NCBI GenBank assembly: GCA_013389015.1
Contig: JACAEE010000128.1
Span: 1 to 37,944 of the forward strand
Source of the DNA: Hydrogenophilaceae bacterium
GTDB taxonomy: Bacteria; Pseudomonadota; Alphaproteobacteria; Caulobacterales; Aquidulcibacteraceae
Direction of reading: 5' to 3'
DNA: 37,944 bases
A model generated the notes under the pieces. It did no database searches. It had not been told where the DNA came from and saw only the letters and a program-made list of their open reading frames with translations. Positions 25,040 to 33,498 of this stretch are shown piece after piece (within the stretch, counting starts at the first letter, position 1; the number at the start of each line of letters is the position of its first letter). The position numbers and the translations under genes are program-made.

Positions 25040-25708
25040 CTAGGGACTTGAAGCGGTTTGCAATAAAGTTAGGGCGACAAATCCCTCTGCGCCGTCCGCA
25101 GTTCGCACGGGAACCCAATTGTCCGTTGTGTCAGGATCATCAAGGATTTGCAGTCGCTGCTCTGGGGTAAGTGTGGCGACTGTTGGGTGCTCAGTCCCCG
25201 GCCCGCTGCGAAGGTTCGCTGGCCGCACCACAGAACTGAATTGAAGGTCCCCCGGTTCTGTCCTTGGTGGGAGGGGCGCAGCTCTAATGCCCAGATGTGA
25301 GAGCAATTCCGCCTCGTAGCGATCGATCATGCCAATCTTCCACACGCCCAGGTGATGAAAGAAAAGCAGCGTGGTGGCCCAAAACACCAATGCGAGGAAG
25401 ATTGCGCGTAGTCCGTCAATGAGCGGTCCGAAGAATCCGCGAGTATACTCTTCTCCTCCCGCAGATTTGCCGTCGAAGTTGAGAGAGTTGAAGATGATTA
25501 CGAAGCCGTTTGGGTAGAAGCGCAGGGCGCGCTGCAAGCCATCTCCGGCGGTGGTTTGCCTTTGCGTGATCGCGGCCAAGAGCAGTTGCAGCGTGAACAA
25601 GGTGACTGCTTTGGCGATCAAAGGAACGTAGAACGCCAAACCCACGACGAGCCAAATCGAAGCGACGAGAAGCACGAACGGCGTAAGGAGTATTTTGCCA
25701 ACGACCAT
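25040..25708 (-). CDS. low-GC membrane protein with SH3-like C-terminal domain
   Basis: A 222-residue protein not recognised as a named family. Hydrophobic segments lie near residues 4-22 (ILLTPFVLLVASIWLVVGL), 25-45 and about 105-125 (AIFLALVFWATTLLFF). The C-terminal 60 residues look like a bacterial SH3 (SH3b) domain: VVRPANLRSGPGTEHPTVATL, then NWVPVRTADGAEGFV, commonly cell-wall- or ligand-binding. The gene's base composition is much less GC-rich than its surroundings, suggesting recent acquisition. I chose ATG 25708; TTG 25732 in frame would add 8 residues. It converges on the TIR gene; whether they work together is unknown. Confidence 0.75.
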   Translation of the reverse strand: MVVGKILLTPFVLLVASIWLVVGLAFYVPLIAKAVTLFTLQLLLAAITQRQTTAGDGLQRALRFYPNGFVIIFNSLNFDGKSAGGEEYTRGFFGPLIDGLRAIFLALVFWATTLLFFHHLGVWKIGMIDRYEAELLSHLGIRAAPLPPRTEPGDLQFSSVVRPANLRSGPGTEHPTVATLTPEQRLQILDDPDTTDNWVPVRTADGAEGFVALTLLQTASSP

Positions 25709-25779
25709 GCCCCGCCCCGTCGCTGCTCTCAACTTTTAGTTAGCAGAAATGGATTTCAGCGGCTAGCTGGCGTCCAATA

Positions 25780-26340
25780 TCACCCCGCCCGCAAGAACAC
25801 CGCCTTCGCCGCGCCATACGTGCGCACATCCAGCGTCGCGAACGCGCCCACGTCCGGCGTCTCGTCCGCCCCGCACTCGAACACCACCAGCGCATCCCGC
25901 GTGATCCACCCGCCCGGCCCAAGCCGCGCCAGCGCCGGCTCCCCGAGCCCCCGCCCATAGGGCGGATCGAGGAACACCAGATCGAACGGCGCGCCGAGCC
26001 CCGCGGGTCGCCGCCCCAGATCGGTCGCGTCGCGGCGATGCACCCGCGTTCGTCCGAATACGGAGAGCGTCTCGATATTGCGCCGGATCGCGCCGCGCGC
26101 GGCCTCGTCCGTCTCCACGAAGAGCGCGAACGCCGCCCCCCGCGACAGCGCCTCCAGCCCCATCGCGCCCGCGCCGGCGAAGAGATCGAGCACGCGCCGC
26201 CCCTCGATCCCGGGGGACCAGTCCGCGTGCGCCAGGATGTTGAAGATCGCCTCGCGCGCGCGCTCCGACGTCGGCCGCGTGCCCCGCCCCGCCGGGGCGG
26301 CCAGCACCCGTCCTTTGAACGCGCCGCCCACGATCCGCAT
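25780..26340 (-). CDS. rsmD: 16S rRNA (guanine(966)-N(2))-methyltransferase
   Basis: A 186-residue SAM-dependent methyltransferase that acts on G966 of 16S rRNA in the assembling 30S subunit. MRIVGGAFKGRVLAAPAGRGTRPT is the typical N-terminus. SAM motif I is VLDLFAGAGAMGLEAL, and the catalytic motif IV reads LVFLDPPYG, the NPPY/DPPY tetrad of N2-guanine methylases. The start is M at 26340; an in-frame ATG 13 residues upstream is possible. It is divergent from the crotonase gene, with 93 bases between. Confidence 0.93.
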   Translation of the reverse strand: MRIVGGAFKGRVLAAPAGRGTRPTSERAREAIFNILAHADWSPGIEGRRVLDLFAGAGAMGLEALSRGAAFALFVETDEAARGAIRRNIETLSVFGRTRVHRRDATDLGRRPAGLGAPFDLVFLDPPYGRGLGEPALARLGPGGWITRDALVVFECGADETPDVGAFATLDVRTYGAAKAVFLRAG

Positions 26341-26433
26341 CGCCCGCTCATGGCGGAGGGGCGCGAAACGTGCAAGCATGGTCCGAGACGGACGCGAGGC
26401 GCTGCAAGACCTCGCCCCTCGGGAGTGAAACGC

Positions 26434-27228
26434 ATGACGAGTGTGACGGCGTCCCGCCACGGGCGCACGGAAGTGCTGCGCTACCGCAACCCCCCTGACG
26501 GCTACATGAATTCCGAGGGCGCCAAGGCGCTCCTCGCGGCGGTCAAGCGCGCCGCCGCCGACCGCGAGGTCGCGGTGATCGTCATCGCCGGGGAGGGCGG
26601 CGTCTTCGTCCGCCACTATGACGTGAGCGAACTGGTCCAGGTCGGGGACGCGCTGCGCGCCGGCGCGGTCACCTCGCGCCAATTCGATCACGCGCCCTTC
26701 TTCGATCTGGGCGATCAGATCGCGGCGGCGCCCAAGCCCGTCATCGCCGCCATCAACGGCGTGTGCATGGGCGGCGGTTTCGAACTCGCGCTCGCCTGCG
26801 ACCTGCGCGTCGCGTCCGCCGACGTGACCGAAATCGGCCTGCCCGAGACCAAAGTCGGCATCTTTCCGGGCGGCGGCGGCACCCAGCGCCTGCCGCGGCT
26901 CATCGGCGAGGCCAAGGCGATGGATCTGATCCTCTTCGGCCGGCTCATGGACGCCCGCCAGGCCGCCGCCTGCGGGCTGGTTCACGCCGTCGCCCCCGAT
27001 GCGGTGGCGGAGGCGCTGCGCATGGCCGAAGAGCTGGCGCAGAAGCCCGCCGGCGCGCTCGCCGCCGCAAAGCGCCTCATCCGCGGCGCGGTCGAGACGC
27101 GCGACTTCGCCGCCGGCCTCATCGCAGAGCGGCGCGCCTTCGCCGATCTCTTAAAGACCGAGGACGCCTGCCTCGATCGCCTGCGCCGGTTCGTCGCGGA
27201 GGGCGAGCGGCTTGAGGCGGCGCGCTGA
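26434..27228 (+). CDS. enoyl-CoA hydratase/isomerase (crotonase) family protein
   Basis: A 264-residue crotonase-fold enzyme for acyl-CoA substrates. The oxyanion-hole segments are VIAGEGGVFVRHYDVSEL and NGVCMGGGFELALACDL. The catalytic Glu is in EIGLPETKVGIFPGGGGTQRLPRL. The position equal to rat crotonase Glu144 is Asp (ASADVTEIG), as in FadB-type enzymes, so the exact reaction (hydratase, isomerase or dehydratase) is not certain. The start at MTSVTASRHG gives the usual length. It appears to be a single-gene unit. Confidence 0.85.
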   Translation: MTSVTASRHGRTEVLRYRNPPDGYMNSEGAKALLAAVKRAAADREVAVIVIAGEGGVFVRHYDVSELVQVGDALRAGAVTSRQFDHAPFFDLGDQIAAAPKPVIAAINGVCMGGGFELALACDLRVASADVTEIGLPETKVGIFPGGGGTQRLPRLIGEAKAMDLILFGRLMDARQAAACGLVHAVAPDAVAEALRMAEELAQKPAGALAAAKRLIRGAVETRDFAAGLIAERRAFADLLKTEDACLDRLRRFVAEGERLEAAR

Positions 27229-27314
27229 TCGCTCCGTCGCGGCGCACTTGACCTCCCCGGATTGGGGCCCGATTTAGCGCGCATCGCATAAGCCGAAGCG
27301 GGGGGCGCGCGTCC

Positions 27315-28016
27315 GTGGATTCCATCATTGCTGACGTCACGGCGTTCGTCTCCGTCATCCTGATCGACCTGGCCCTCGCTGGCGACAACGCCGTCGCCGT
27401 CGGCCTCGCCGCGTCGCGGCTTGATGAGCGCCGCCGCCGCCAAGTGATCTTTCTCGGGGTCGTCCTGGCGCTCCTGTTGCGCATCATTTTCGCCGTCATC
27501 ACCCTGCTGATCTTCAACTTGACGGCGATCACCGGCATTCTCTTCGCCGGCGGCCTGCTTCTGGTCTGGGTCGCCTGGCGGATGTGGGAGGACTACCAGG
27601 CCCACGAGCCGTCGATCACCGTCGGCGATCCTGAAGCCGGCGCCGTCATCGCCGCGGGGACGGCCAAGAAGATCGCCGCGCCCGCCACCTTCGCCGGCGC
27701 GCTCTTCACCGTCGTGCTCGCCGACGTATCGATGTCGCTCGACAATGTGCTCGCCGTCGCCGCCGTCGCGCGCCACAACATGTGGATCATGGTCTTTGGC
27801 CTGGTCCTGTCCGTCGTGCTGATGGGCGTGGCCGCGACCTTCATCGCCCGCGTCATCCAGCGCTATCGCTGGATCGCGCTGGTCGGCATCGCGATCATCC
27901 TGCTCGCGGCCGCGCGGATGATGTGGGAAGACCTCCATGTCTGGTTCCCGGACGTGATCCCCGGCATGCCCTCCTGGATGACCGGCGGCCACGCCCCGGC
28001 GGCCGCGGCGCACTAG
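27315..28016 (+). CDS. TerC/YjbE-family membrane protein
   Basis: A 233-residue integral membrane protein with about seven helices. Both TerC signature segments are present: DLALAGDNAVAVGLAAS near residue 20 and DVSMSLDNVLAVAAVA near residue 140, each with paired acidic residues in the membrane. TerC-family proteins export Mn2+ and other metals, or help metal loading of secreted proteins; which applies here is open. The start is GTG 27315 behind a G-rich stretch. I looked for a yybP-ykoY manganese riboswitch in the 86 bases upstream and did not find it. Confidence 0.87.
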   Translation: MDSIIADVTAFVSVILIDLALAGDNAVAVGLAASRLDERRRRQVIFLGVVLALLLRIIFAVITLLIFNLTAITGILFAGGLLLVWVAWRMWEDYQAHEPSITVGDPEAGAVIAAGTAKKIAAPATFAGALFTVVLADVSMSLDNVLAVAAVARHNMWIMVFGLVLSVVLMGVAATFIARVIQRYRWIALVGIAIILLAAARMMWEDLHVWFPDVIPGMPSWMTGGHAPAAAAH

Positions 28017-28186
28017 ACGGGACGGGCGCCGAGCGCGCGCGCCGATGCTCTTGTTGCGGCGCGCCGCGCGCCGCCTCATATGCATCTTCCGCCGGGCTCA
28101 TGCCCTTGGCCGATCCTTGAGCGGCCCATGGTCGCCGGGCGGCATTGCGTTGTTCTCAGTCCCGCCCCCAATCAGGTCCTGACGCC

Positions 28187-29188
28187 ATGCGCACGCACCC
28201 TTCCGTCCTCGACGCCATCGGCGACACGCCGCTCATACGCTTGCGCCGCGCCTCGGAGCTGACGGGATGCGAGATTTACGGCAAGGCCGAGTTTCTCAAT
28301 CCCGGCCAGAGCGTGAAGGATCGCGCGGCGCTGGCGATCGTGAAGGACGCCGAGGCGAAAGGAACGCTGCGCCCCGGCGGAACGATCGTAGAAGGCACCG
28401 CCGGCAACACCGGCATCGGCTTGGCGCTCATCGGCGCGGCGAAGGGCTACAAGGTCATCGTCGTGATGCCGCGCACGCAGAGCCAGGAGAAGAAGGACGC
28501 CGTCATCGCGCTGGGCGCCGAGCTCGTGGAAGTCGACGCGGTGAAGGCGTCGGACGACAACCACTATCCGAAAGTCGCGCGGCGCATCGCGGAGGAGAAG
28601 GCCAAGACCGAGCCGAACGGCGCCATCTGGGCCAACCAGTTCGACAACATCGCCAACCGGCAAGGCCACATCGACACCACCGGCCCCGAGATCTGGCGCG
28701 ACACCGACGGCAAGGTCGACGGCTTCATTTGCGCGGTCGGCTCGGGCGGCACCCTCGGCGGCGTCTCGATGGCGCTCAAGGCGCGCAACAAGGACGTCGT
28801 CATCGGCATCGCCGATCCGGGCGGCGCCGCGCTCTACGAATGGTACAAGAACGGCGTGCTCAAAGCCGAAGGAACCTCGATCACCGAGGGCATCGGTCAG
28901 GGCCGGGTCACGGCGAACCTCGAGGGCGTGATCGTCGACGAGGCGTACCGGATCGAGGACGAGGACTGGCTGCCGGTGCTCTACGACCTCGTGCAGCACG
29001 AGGGCCTCTGCGTCGGCGGCTCATCCGCGCTCAATGTGCTGGGGGCCATGGAGCTCGCCAAGACGCTGGGGCCCGGCAAGACCATCGTCACGATCCTTTG
29101 CGATTACGGCAACCGCTATATGAGCCGGCTGTTCAATCCGGACTTCCTGCGCAGCAAAGGCCTGCCCACCCCGCCCTGGCTGCGCTGA
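28187..29188 (+). CDS. cysK: cysteine synthase A (O-acetylserine sulfhydrylase)
   Basis: A 333-residue PLP enzyme forming cysteine from O-acetylserine and sulfide, the last step fed by the sulfite reductase operon just downstream. The PLP lysine is K44 in NPGQSVKDRAAL. GTAGNTGIGLAL binds the substrate carboxylate, and GSGGTLGG binds the PLP phosphate. The insert DDNHYPKVARRIAEEK marks the CysK group found in alphaproteobacteria. The start is ATG 28187. The 170-base region upstream is GC-rich with a palindromic CGCG stretch but no clear operator. The gap to cysG is 141 bases, so the two may be transcribed separately. Confidence 0.93.
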   Translation: MRTHPSVLDAIGDTPLIRLRRASELTGCEIYGKAEFLNPGQSVKDRAALAIVKDAEAKGTLRPGGTIVEGTAGNTGIGLALIGAAKGYKVIVVMPRTQSQEKKDAVIALGAELVEVDAVKASDDNHYPKVARRIAEEKAKTEPNGAIWANQFDNIANRQGHIDTTGPEIWRDTDGKVDGFICAVGSGGTLGGVSMALKARNKDVVIGIADPGGAALYEWYKNGVLKAEGTSITEGIGQGRVTANLEGVIVDEAYRIEDEDWLPVLYDLVQHEGLCVGGSSALNVLGAMELAKTLGPGKTIVTILCDYGNRYMSRLFNPDFLRSKGLPTPPWLR

Positions 29189-29299
29189 ACGTGCGCCTCG
29201 CAACGATCGCGGGCGCCCAGAAACCAGGCGCCTTTAGCTTCCCTAAGCCCACGCTCACGAATTCGGGCGGGCGTTAATAGGGGGCCGTTCCTAGCTTCC

Positions 29300-29329
29300 G
29301 GGACCAGACCCACGCCAGAGACCGGTCCC
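29300..29329 (+). promoter_or_regulatory. hairpin directly before the cysG start codon
   Basis: GGGACC (29300-29305) and GGTCCC (29324-29329) are complementary and the second arm touches the ATG at 29330. No Shine-Dalgarno sequence is visible. A -10-like CCTAGC lies just before the first arm, and TAGCTTCC occurs at both 29235-29242 and 29292-29299. It is a candidate operator or translational control hairpin for the sulfur operon. Confidence 0.4.
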
Positions 29330-30652
29330 ATGCAGTCTTTTCCCGCCTTTTTCCCGCTCGAGGGCCGCCGGATCGCCGTGATCGGCGAAGGCCCGATGGC
29401 GGACGCCAAGGCGCGGCTGTTCGCGGGCTCGCCGGCGGCGGTCGAGCGGTTCGCTCAGACGCCGGAGAGCCTCGCCGGGTTCTCGCTCGTGTTCGTGGCG
29501 CTCGCCGACGAGGCCGGGCGCGCGGGCGCCGTCGCCGTCTCCAAGCGGGACGGGGTTCCCGTCAATGTCGTCGATGGACCGGCGCTCTCGGATTTCTACA
29601 CCCCCGCGATCGTCGATCGCGGGGAGCTTGTCATCGGCGTCTCCACTTCGGGCGCCGCGCCGACGCTGGCGCGCGACCTTCGCGCGCGCATCGAGGCGAT
29701 CGTCCCCGCCGCCTATGCGCAGGTCGCCGCGTTCGCACGGCGCATCCGTGCGCGGGTGTTGGCGCGGCGCTCGAATTTCGAAGGCCGCCGGCGCGCGTGG
29801 GAGGCGATCCTGCGCGGCGCCCCCGGCGAGCGCGCGCTGGCCGGCGATCTCGACGCAGCCGAGGCGCTCGCCGAACATGTGCTCGAAGGCGCGGCGGCGG
29901 CGGCTGGAGTCGTGCATCTAGTCGGCGCAGGGCCGGGCGATCCGGAATTGCTGACGCTCAGGGCGCTGCGCGTGCTGCAGGACGCCGACATCGTCTTCCA
30001 CGACAAGCTGGTCGATCCGCGCGTGCTCGATCTCATTCGCCGCGACGCGGAGCGCGTGTTCGTCGGCAAGGCGCGGGGCGATCACGCCGTGCCGCAGCGC
30101 GAGATCGAGGCGCGGCTGATCGCGGAGGCGCAGAAAGGCCGGCGCGTCGTGCGCCTCAAGGGCGGCGATCCGTTCGTGTTCGGGCGCGGCGGCGAGGAGC
30201 TCGAAGCGCTGCGCGCGGCGGGCGTGGAGGCGCATGTCGTGCCGGGGATCACCGCGGCGCTCGGCTGCGCGGCCGAGATCGGCGTGCCGCTCACGCATCG
30301 CGACCACGCCCAGGCGGTGACGTTCGTCACCGGCCACGCCAAGGACGGCGCGCCTGATTTGGATTGGGCCGCGCTGGCGAATGCGAAGCAGACGGTGGTC
30401 GTCTATATGGGCGTCGACACCGCGGCGCATACGGCCGCCAATCTGATCGCGGCGGGACGCGCGGCGTCGACGCCCGCGCTCGTCATCGAGAACGGCACGA
30501 CGCCCAAGGTGAAGCGCGCGCGCGGGGCGCTCTGCGATCTGCCGGCGCTGATCGCGCAGGCGGGGATTCTCGGCCCGGCGATCCTGATCATCGGCGAAGT
30601 CGCCGCGCTCGCCGACGTCGCAGCCCTGGCGCTGGCGGAGCAGGCCGCATGA
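29330..30652 (+). CDS. cysG: siroheme synthase (CysG-type fusion)
   Basis: A 440-residue fusion. The first about 195 residues correspond to the precorrin-2 dehydrogenase/ferrochelatase part: RRIAVIGEGPMADAKARLF is the NAD loop and VIGVSTSGAAPTLARDLR is the conserved Ser segment. The rest is uroporphyrinogen-III C-methyltransferase: VHLVGAGPGDPELLTLRA, RLKGGDPFVFGRGGEE and VVPGITAALGCAAEIGVPLTHR-type motifs. It makes siroheme for the sulfite reductase two genes on. The N-terminal NAD loop is divergent from E. coli. It overlaps the next gene by ATGA. Confidence 0.93.
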   Translation: MQSFPAFFPLEGRRIAVIGEGPMADAKARLFAGSPAAVERFAQTPESLAGFSLVFVALADEAGRAGAVAVSKRDGVPVNVVDGPALSDFYTPAIVDRGELVIGVSTSGAAPTLARDLRARIEAIVPAAYAQVAAFARRIRARVLARRSNFEGRRRAWEAILRGAPGERALAGDLDAAEALAEHVLEGAAAAAGVVHLVGAGPGDPELLTLRALRVLQDADIVFHDKLVDPRVLDLIRRDAERVFVGKARGDHAVPQREIEARLIAEAQKGRRVVRLKGGDPFVFGRGGEELEALRAAGVEAHVVPGITAALGCAAEIGVPLTHRDHAQAVTFVTGHAKDGAPDLDWAALANAKQTVVVYMGVDTAAHTAANLIAAGRAASTPALVIENGTTPKVKRARGALCDLPALIAQAGILGPAILIIGEVAALADVAALALAEQAA

Positions 30653-30921
30653 AGATGCTCACCGCGCACGACCTGAAAACCGGCGCGGTCGTCTATTGGT
30701 CCGGAGACGGACGATGGACGCCGCGGATCGCGGACGCCGCCCTGCTGGAGGACGCCGCGGCGGCCGAGGCCCTCAAGGCCGCGGAGGCGGCGGAGACCGT
30801 GATCGTGCATCCCTATCTGGTGCCGATGGATCAGCCGGCGGCGCCGATCGCGCGCGAGCGGGTGCGCGAACTCATCCGCGCGCGCGGGCCCTCCACGCAT
30901 CCGGAGTTCGCCCGGCCATGA
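30649..30921 (+). CDS. DUF2849 family protein of the sulfite-reduction operon
   Basis: A 90-residue soluble protein (MKMLTAHDLKTGAVVYWS...). It matches the small DUF2849 family found between cysG and the sulfite reductase gene in many alphaproteobacteria. No catalytic motif or cysteine is seen. ATGA overlaps at both ends couple it to cysG and to the GST gene. A role as helper of siroheme or sulfite reductase assembly is a guess from its constant place. Confidence 0.8.
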   Translation: MKMLTAHDLKTGAVVYWSGDGRWTPRIADAALLEDAAAAEALKAAEAAETVIVHPYLVPMDQPAAPIARERVRELIRARGPSTHPEFARP

Positions 30922-31526
30922 GCGCGATCACGATCTACGGCAATCGCGAAAGCGGCAATTGCTGGAAAGGCAAGTGGGTCGCCGATCTCCTCGGCGTCGC
31001 CAATGAATGGGTCGAGATCGACATTTTCAAGGGCGAAAGCCGCACGCCGGACTTCCTCAAGCTCAATCCTGCCGGGCAGGTTCCCGTCGCCGTCCTGGCC
31101 GATGGGCGCACGCTCGCGCAATCGAATGCGATCATGCTCCATCTGGCCGAAGGATCGCGTCTCGTCCCGACAGATTCCTATGCGCGCGCGAAGATGTATG
31201 AGTGGCTGTTCTGGGAGCAGTACAATCACGAGCCGAGCGTGGCCGTGCGGCGCGCCGAGCTGAAGTTTCGCGGCAAGACCGAGGAGACCGTCAATCCTGC
31301 GCTTAAGGATAGGGGCGAAGCGGCGCTGGCGCGCATGGAGCTGCAGCTGAAGGAGACGCCCTATCTGGTGGGCGACGCGCTGAGCTTGGCGGACGTCGCT
31401 TGCGTCGCCTATACGCGCGTCGCGCATGAGGGCGGATTCGATCTCGCCAAGTTTCCCGCGGTGAAGGCGTGGGTCGCGCGCGTGGAGCGCGACCTCAACC
31501 TCGCCAGCGCGCACGAGGCCGCCTGA
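30918..31526 (+). CDS. glutathione S-transferase inside the sulfur operon
   Basis: A 202-residue GST. The thioredoxin-like domain is residues 1-80 (ITIYGNRESGNCWKGKW, with S12 and C15 at the place of the catalytic Ser/Cys; NPAGQVPVAVL and LAQSNAIMLHLA for glutathione binding). The helical domain is about 90-200 (YLVGDALSLADVACVAY). Its start overlaps DUF2849 (ATGA) and its stop overlaps cysI (TGATG), so it is translated as part of the operon. GSTs are not a standard part of this operon. It may process a glutathione-sulfur intermediate such as GSSH or S-sulfoglutathione, which is inference. Confidence 0.88.
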   Translation: MSAITIYGNRESGNCWKGKWVADLLGVANEWVEIDIFKGESRTPDFLKLNPAGQVPVAVLADGRTLAQSNAIMLHLAEGSRLVPTDSYARAKMYEWLFWEQYNHEPSVAVRRAELKFRGKTEETVNPALKDRGEAALARMELQLKETPYLVGDALSLADVACVAYTRVAHEGGFDLAKFPAVKAWVARVERDLNLASAHEAA

Positions 31527-33196
31527 TGTATCGTTATGACGAATTCGACGCTGAGATCGTGCGCGAACGCATCGAAGAGTTCCGCGCGCAAGTCGAGCGC
31601 CGGCTCAAGGGCGAGATCACGGAGGACCAGTTCAAGCCGCTGCGGCTGATGAATGGGCTCTATCTGCAGCTTCACGCCTACATGCTGCGCGTGGCGATCC
31701 CGTACGGGACCTTGTCGTCGCGCCAGCTCGCGCGCCTGGCGCGGATCGCGCGCGATTTCGACAAGGGCTACGGTCATTTCACGACCCGCCAGAACATCCA
31801 GTACAATTGGGTGAGGCTCGTGGACGTCGTGCCGATCCTGGAGGCGCTCGCCGAGGTCGAGATGCACGCCATCCAGACGAGCGGCAATTGCATCCGCAAC
31901 GTCACCGCCGATCATTTCGCGGCGGCCGCGGCCGATGAGGTCGACGATCCGCGCGTCTGGTCGGAGATCATCCGCCAGTGGTCGACCTTCCATCCCGAAT
32001 TCTCGTTCCTGCCGCGCAAGTTCAAGATCGCGGTGACGGCGGCGGAGACGGACCGCGCCGCTGTTCAGGTCCATGACATCGGCCTGCATTTGAAGAAGCG
32101 CGACGGCAAGCTTGCGTTCACGGTCTATGTCGGCGGCGGGCAGGGGCGCACGCCCTTCGTCGCGCCGGCGATCAGGGATGATCTCGCGCCGGAGGATCTG
32201 CTTTCGTATCTGGAGGCGATCCTGCGCGTCTATAACCGCGCCGGACGGCGGGACAATCTCTACAAGTCGCGGATCAAGATCCTGGTCTCGGCCTTGGGCG
32301 CTGAAGAGTTCGCCCGCCAGGTCGAAGAGGAATGGCGCTTGAGCGACCGCGCGCGGATCGATCTGCCCGCGGACGAGGAGCAGCGCATCCGCGACTATTT
32401 CGCGCCGCCCTGCTTCCGGACGCTGAAGGACGCGGACGCCGGCTTCGAGGCCGCGCGCGCCCGCGACGCGGCGTTCGCGCGCTGGGTCTCCACCAACGTC
32501 CATAGCCACCGCACGCCCGGCTACGCCAGCGTCACCATCTCGCTCAAGCCGGTCGGCGGGATTCCCGGCGACGCCACGGCCGCGCAGATGGAGGCGGTCG
32601 CCGCGCTCGGCAAGCGCTACTCGTTCGACGAGATCCGCGTCAGCCACGAGCAGAACCTGATCCTGCCTCACGTGGAGAAGGCCGATCTCCATGATCTCTG
32701 GCAAGCGCTGAAGGAGAACGGTCTGGCCACCCCGAACGCGGGGCTCATCTCCGACATCATCGCCTGCCCCGGGCTCGATTATTGCGACCTCGCCAACGCC
32801 CGCTCGATCCCGATCGCGCAGGGAATATCGAACCGCTTCGCCGATCTCGAACAGCAAGCGCAGATCGGCGAACTGAAGATCAAGATCTCCGGCTGCATCA
32901 ACGCCTGCGGCCACCATCATGTCGGCCATATCGGCATTCTCGGCGTCGACAAGCACGGCGAGGAATTCTATCAGATTCTGCTCGGCGGGCGCGGCGACGA
33001 GCGCGCCAAGCTCGGCAAGATCACGGGCAAGGGGCTCCCCGCAGAGGCGATTCCGGACGCGATCGCGCGCATCGTCGCGCGCTATATCGCGTTGCGGACG
33101 GACGAGAGCGAACGCTTCATCGACGCCTATGAGCGGCTGGGCCCGAAACCGTTCGAAGAAGCGCTCTATGCGGAAATCAAGGAGCTCGCGGCATGA
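31526..33196 (+). CDS. cysI: ferredoxin-type sulfite reductase (CysI/Sir)
   Basis: A 556-residue siroheme and [4Fe-4S] enzyme reducing sulfite to sulfide with six electrons. The cluster ligands are C414, C420, C457 and C461 (ACPGLDYCDLA and SGCINACGHHH), the C-x5-C...C-x3-C pattern of sulfite/nitrite reductases. The N-terminal half has GYGHFTTRQNIQYNW, a siroheme-side Arg segment. No flavoprotein cysJ is present, so electrons probably come from ferredoxin. The ATG at 31526 overlaps the GST stop. The sulfur context (cysH, cysG, cysK) favours sulfite over nitrite. Confidence 0.92.
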   Translation: MYRYDEFDAEIVRERIEEFRAQVERRLKGEITEDQFKPLRLMNGLYLQLHAYMLRVAIPYGTLSSRQLARLARIARDFDKGYGHFTTRQNIQYNWVRLVDVVPILEALAEVEMHAIQTSGNCIRNVTADHFAAAAADEVDDPRVWSEIIRQWSTFHPEFSFLPRKFKIAVTAAETDRAAVQVHDIGLHLKKRDGKLAFTVYVGGGQGRTPFVAPAIRDDLAPEDLLSYLEAILRVYNRAGRRDNLYKSRIKILVSALGAEEFARQVEEEWRLSDRARIDLPADEEQRIRDYFAPPCFRTLKDADAGFEAARARDAAFARWVSTNVHSHRTPGYASVTISLKPVGGIPGDATAAQMEAVAALGKRYSFDEIRVSHEQNLILPHVEKADLHDLWQALKENGLATPNAGLISDIIACPGLDYCDLANARSIPIAQGISNRFADLEQQAQIGELKIKISGCINACGHHHVGHIGILGVDKHGEEFYQILLGGRGDERAKLGKITGKGLPAEAIPDAIARIVARYIALRTDESERFIDAYERLGPKPFEEALYAEIKELAA

Positions 33197-33498
33197 GCGT
33201 CCTTCTCACCCGCGCGGGCGTTGTGCGCGACGATCCGTGGCGCTTCCTCGCCGAAGATGAAGCCGCTGCAGACGGCGCCGACGTCGTCGTCCCGTTCGCG
33301 CGGCTGCGGGCTGAAGCGCGGCTTGCGGAACGCGCAGGCCGGCTCGGCGTCGCGATCGCGCCGGGCGACCGGGTGGAGGAGATCGTCGACAAGCTCCCCG
33401 CGCTCTCGCTCATCGCCGTCGCCTTTCCCGGCTTCCGCGACGGGCGCGGCTATTCGACGGCGCGGCTCCTGCGCGAGCGCTACCGCTATGCAGGCTAA
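33193..33498 (+). CDS. DUF934 protein, N-terminal part, cut by an in-frame TAA
   Basis: The first 101 codons of a DUF934 protein, the usual gene between cysI and cysH, thought to help sulfite reduction. The ATG overlaps the cysI stop (ATGA). The frame is ended by TAA at 33496-33498 right after GRGYSTARLLRERYRYAG, in the middle of the conserved core, where homologues as I recall read on into ELRAVGDVL. One base change (GAA to TAA) would explain it. The second part continues in the same frame from the next codon. It may be a pseudogene, a sequence error, or two chains made by reinitiation. Confidence 0.7.
   Translation: MSVLLTRAGVVRDDPWRFLAEDEAAADGADVVVPFARLRAEARLAERAGRLGVAIAPGDRVEEIVDKLPALSLIAVAFPGFRDGRGYSTARLLRERYRYAG

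Noticed and set aside
27229-27314. Possible yybP-ykoY manganese riboswitch before the TerC-family gene
   Set aside because: Only 86 bases are available and the conserved loop sequences of that riboswitch are not seen.
33496-33498. Stop codons in DUF934 and tamB as programmed recoding
   Set aside because: They are TAA and TAG, not TGA, so selenocysteine does not apply, and there is no pyrrolysine context or conserved downstream structure. Mutation or sequence error is simpler.
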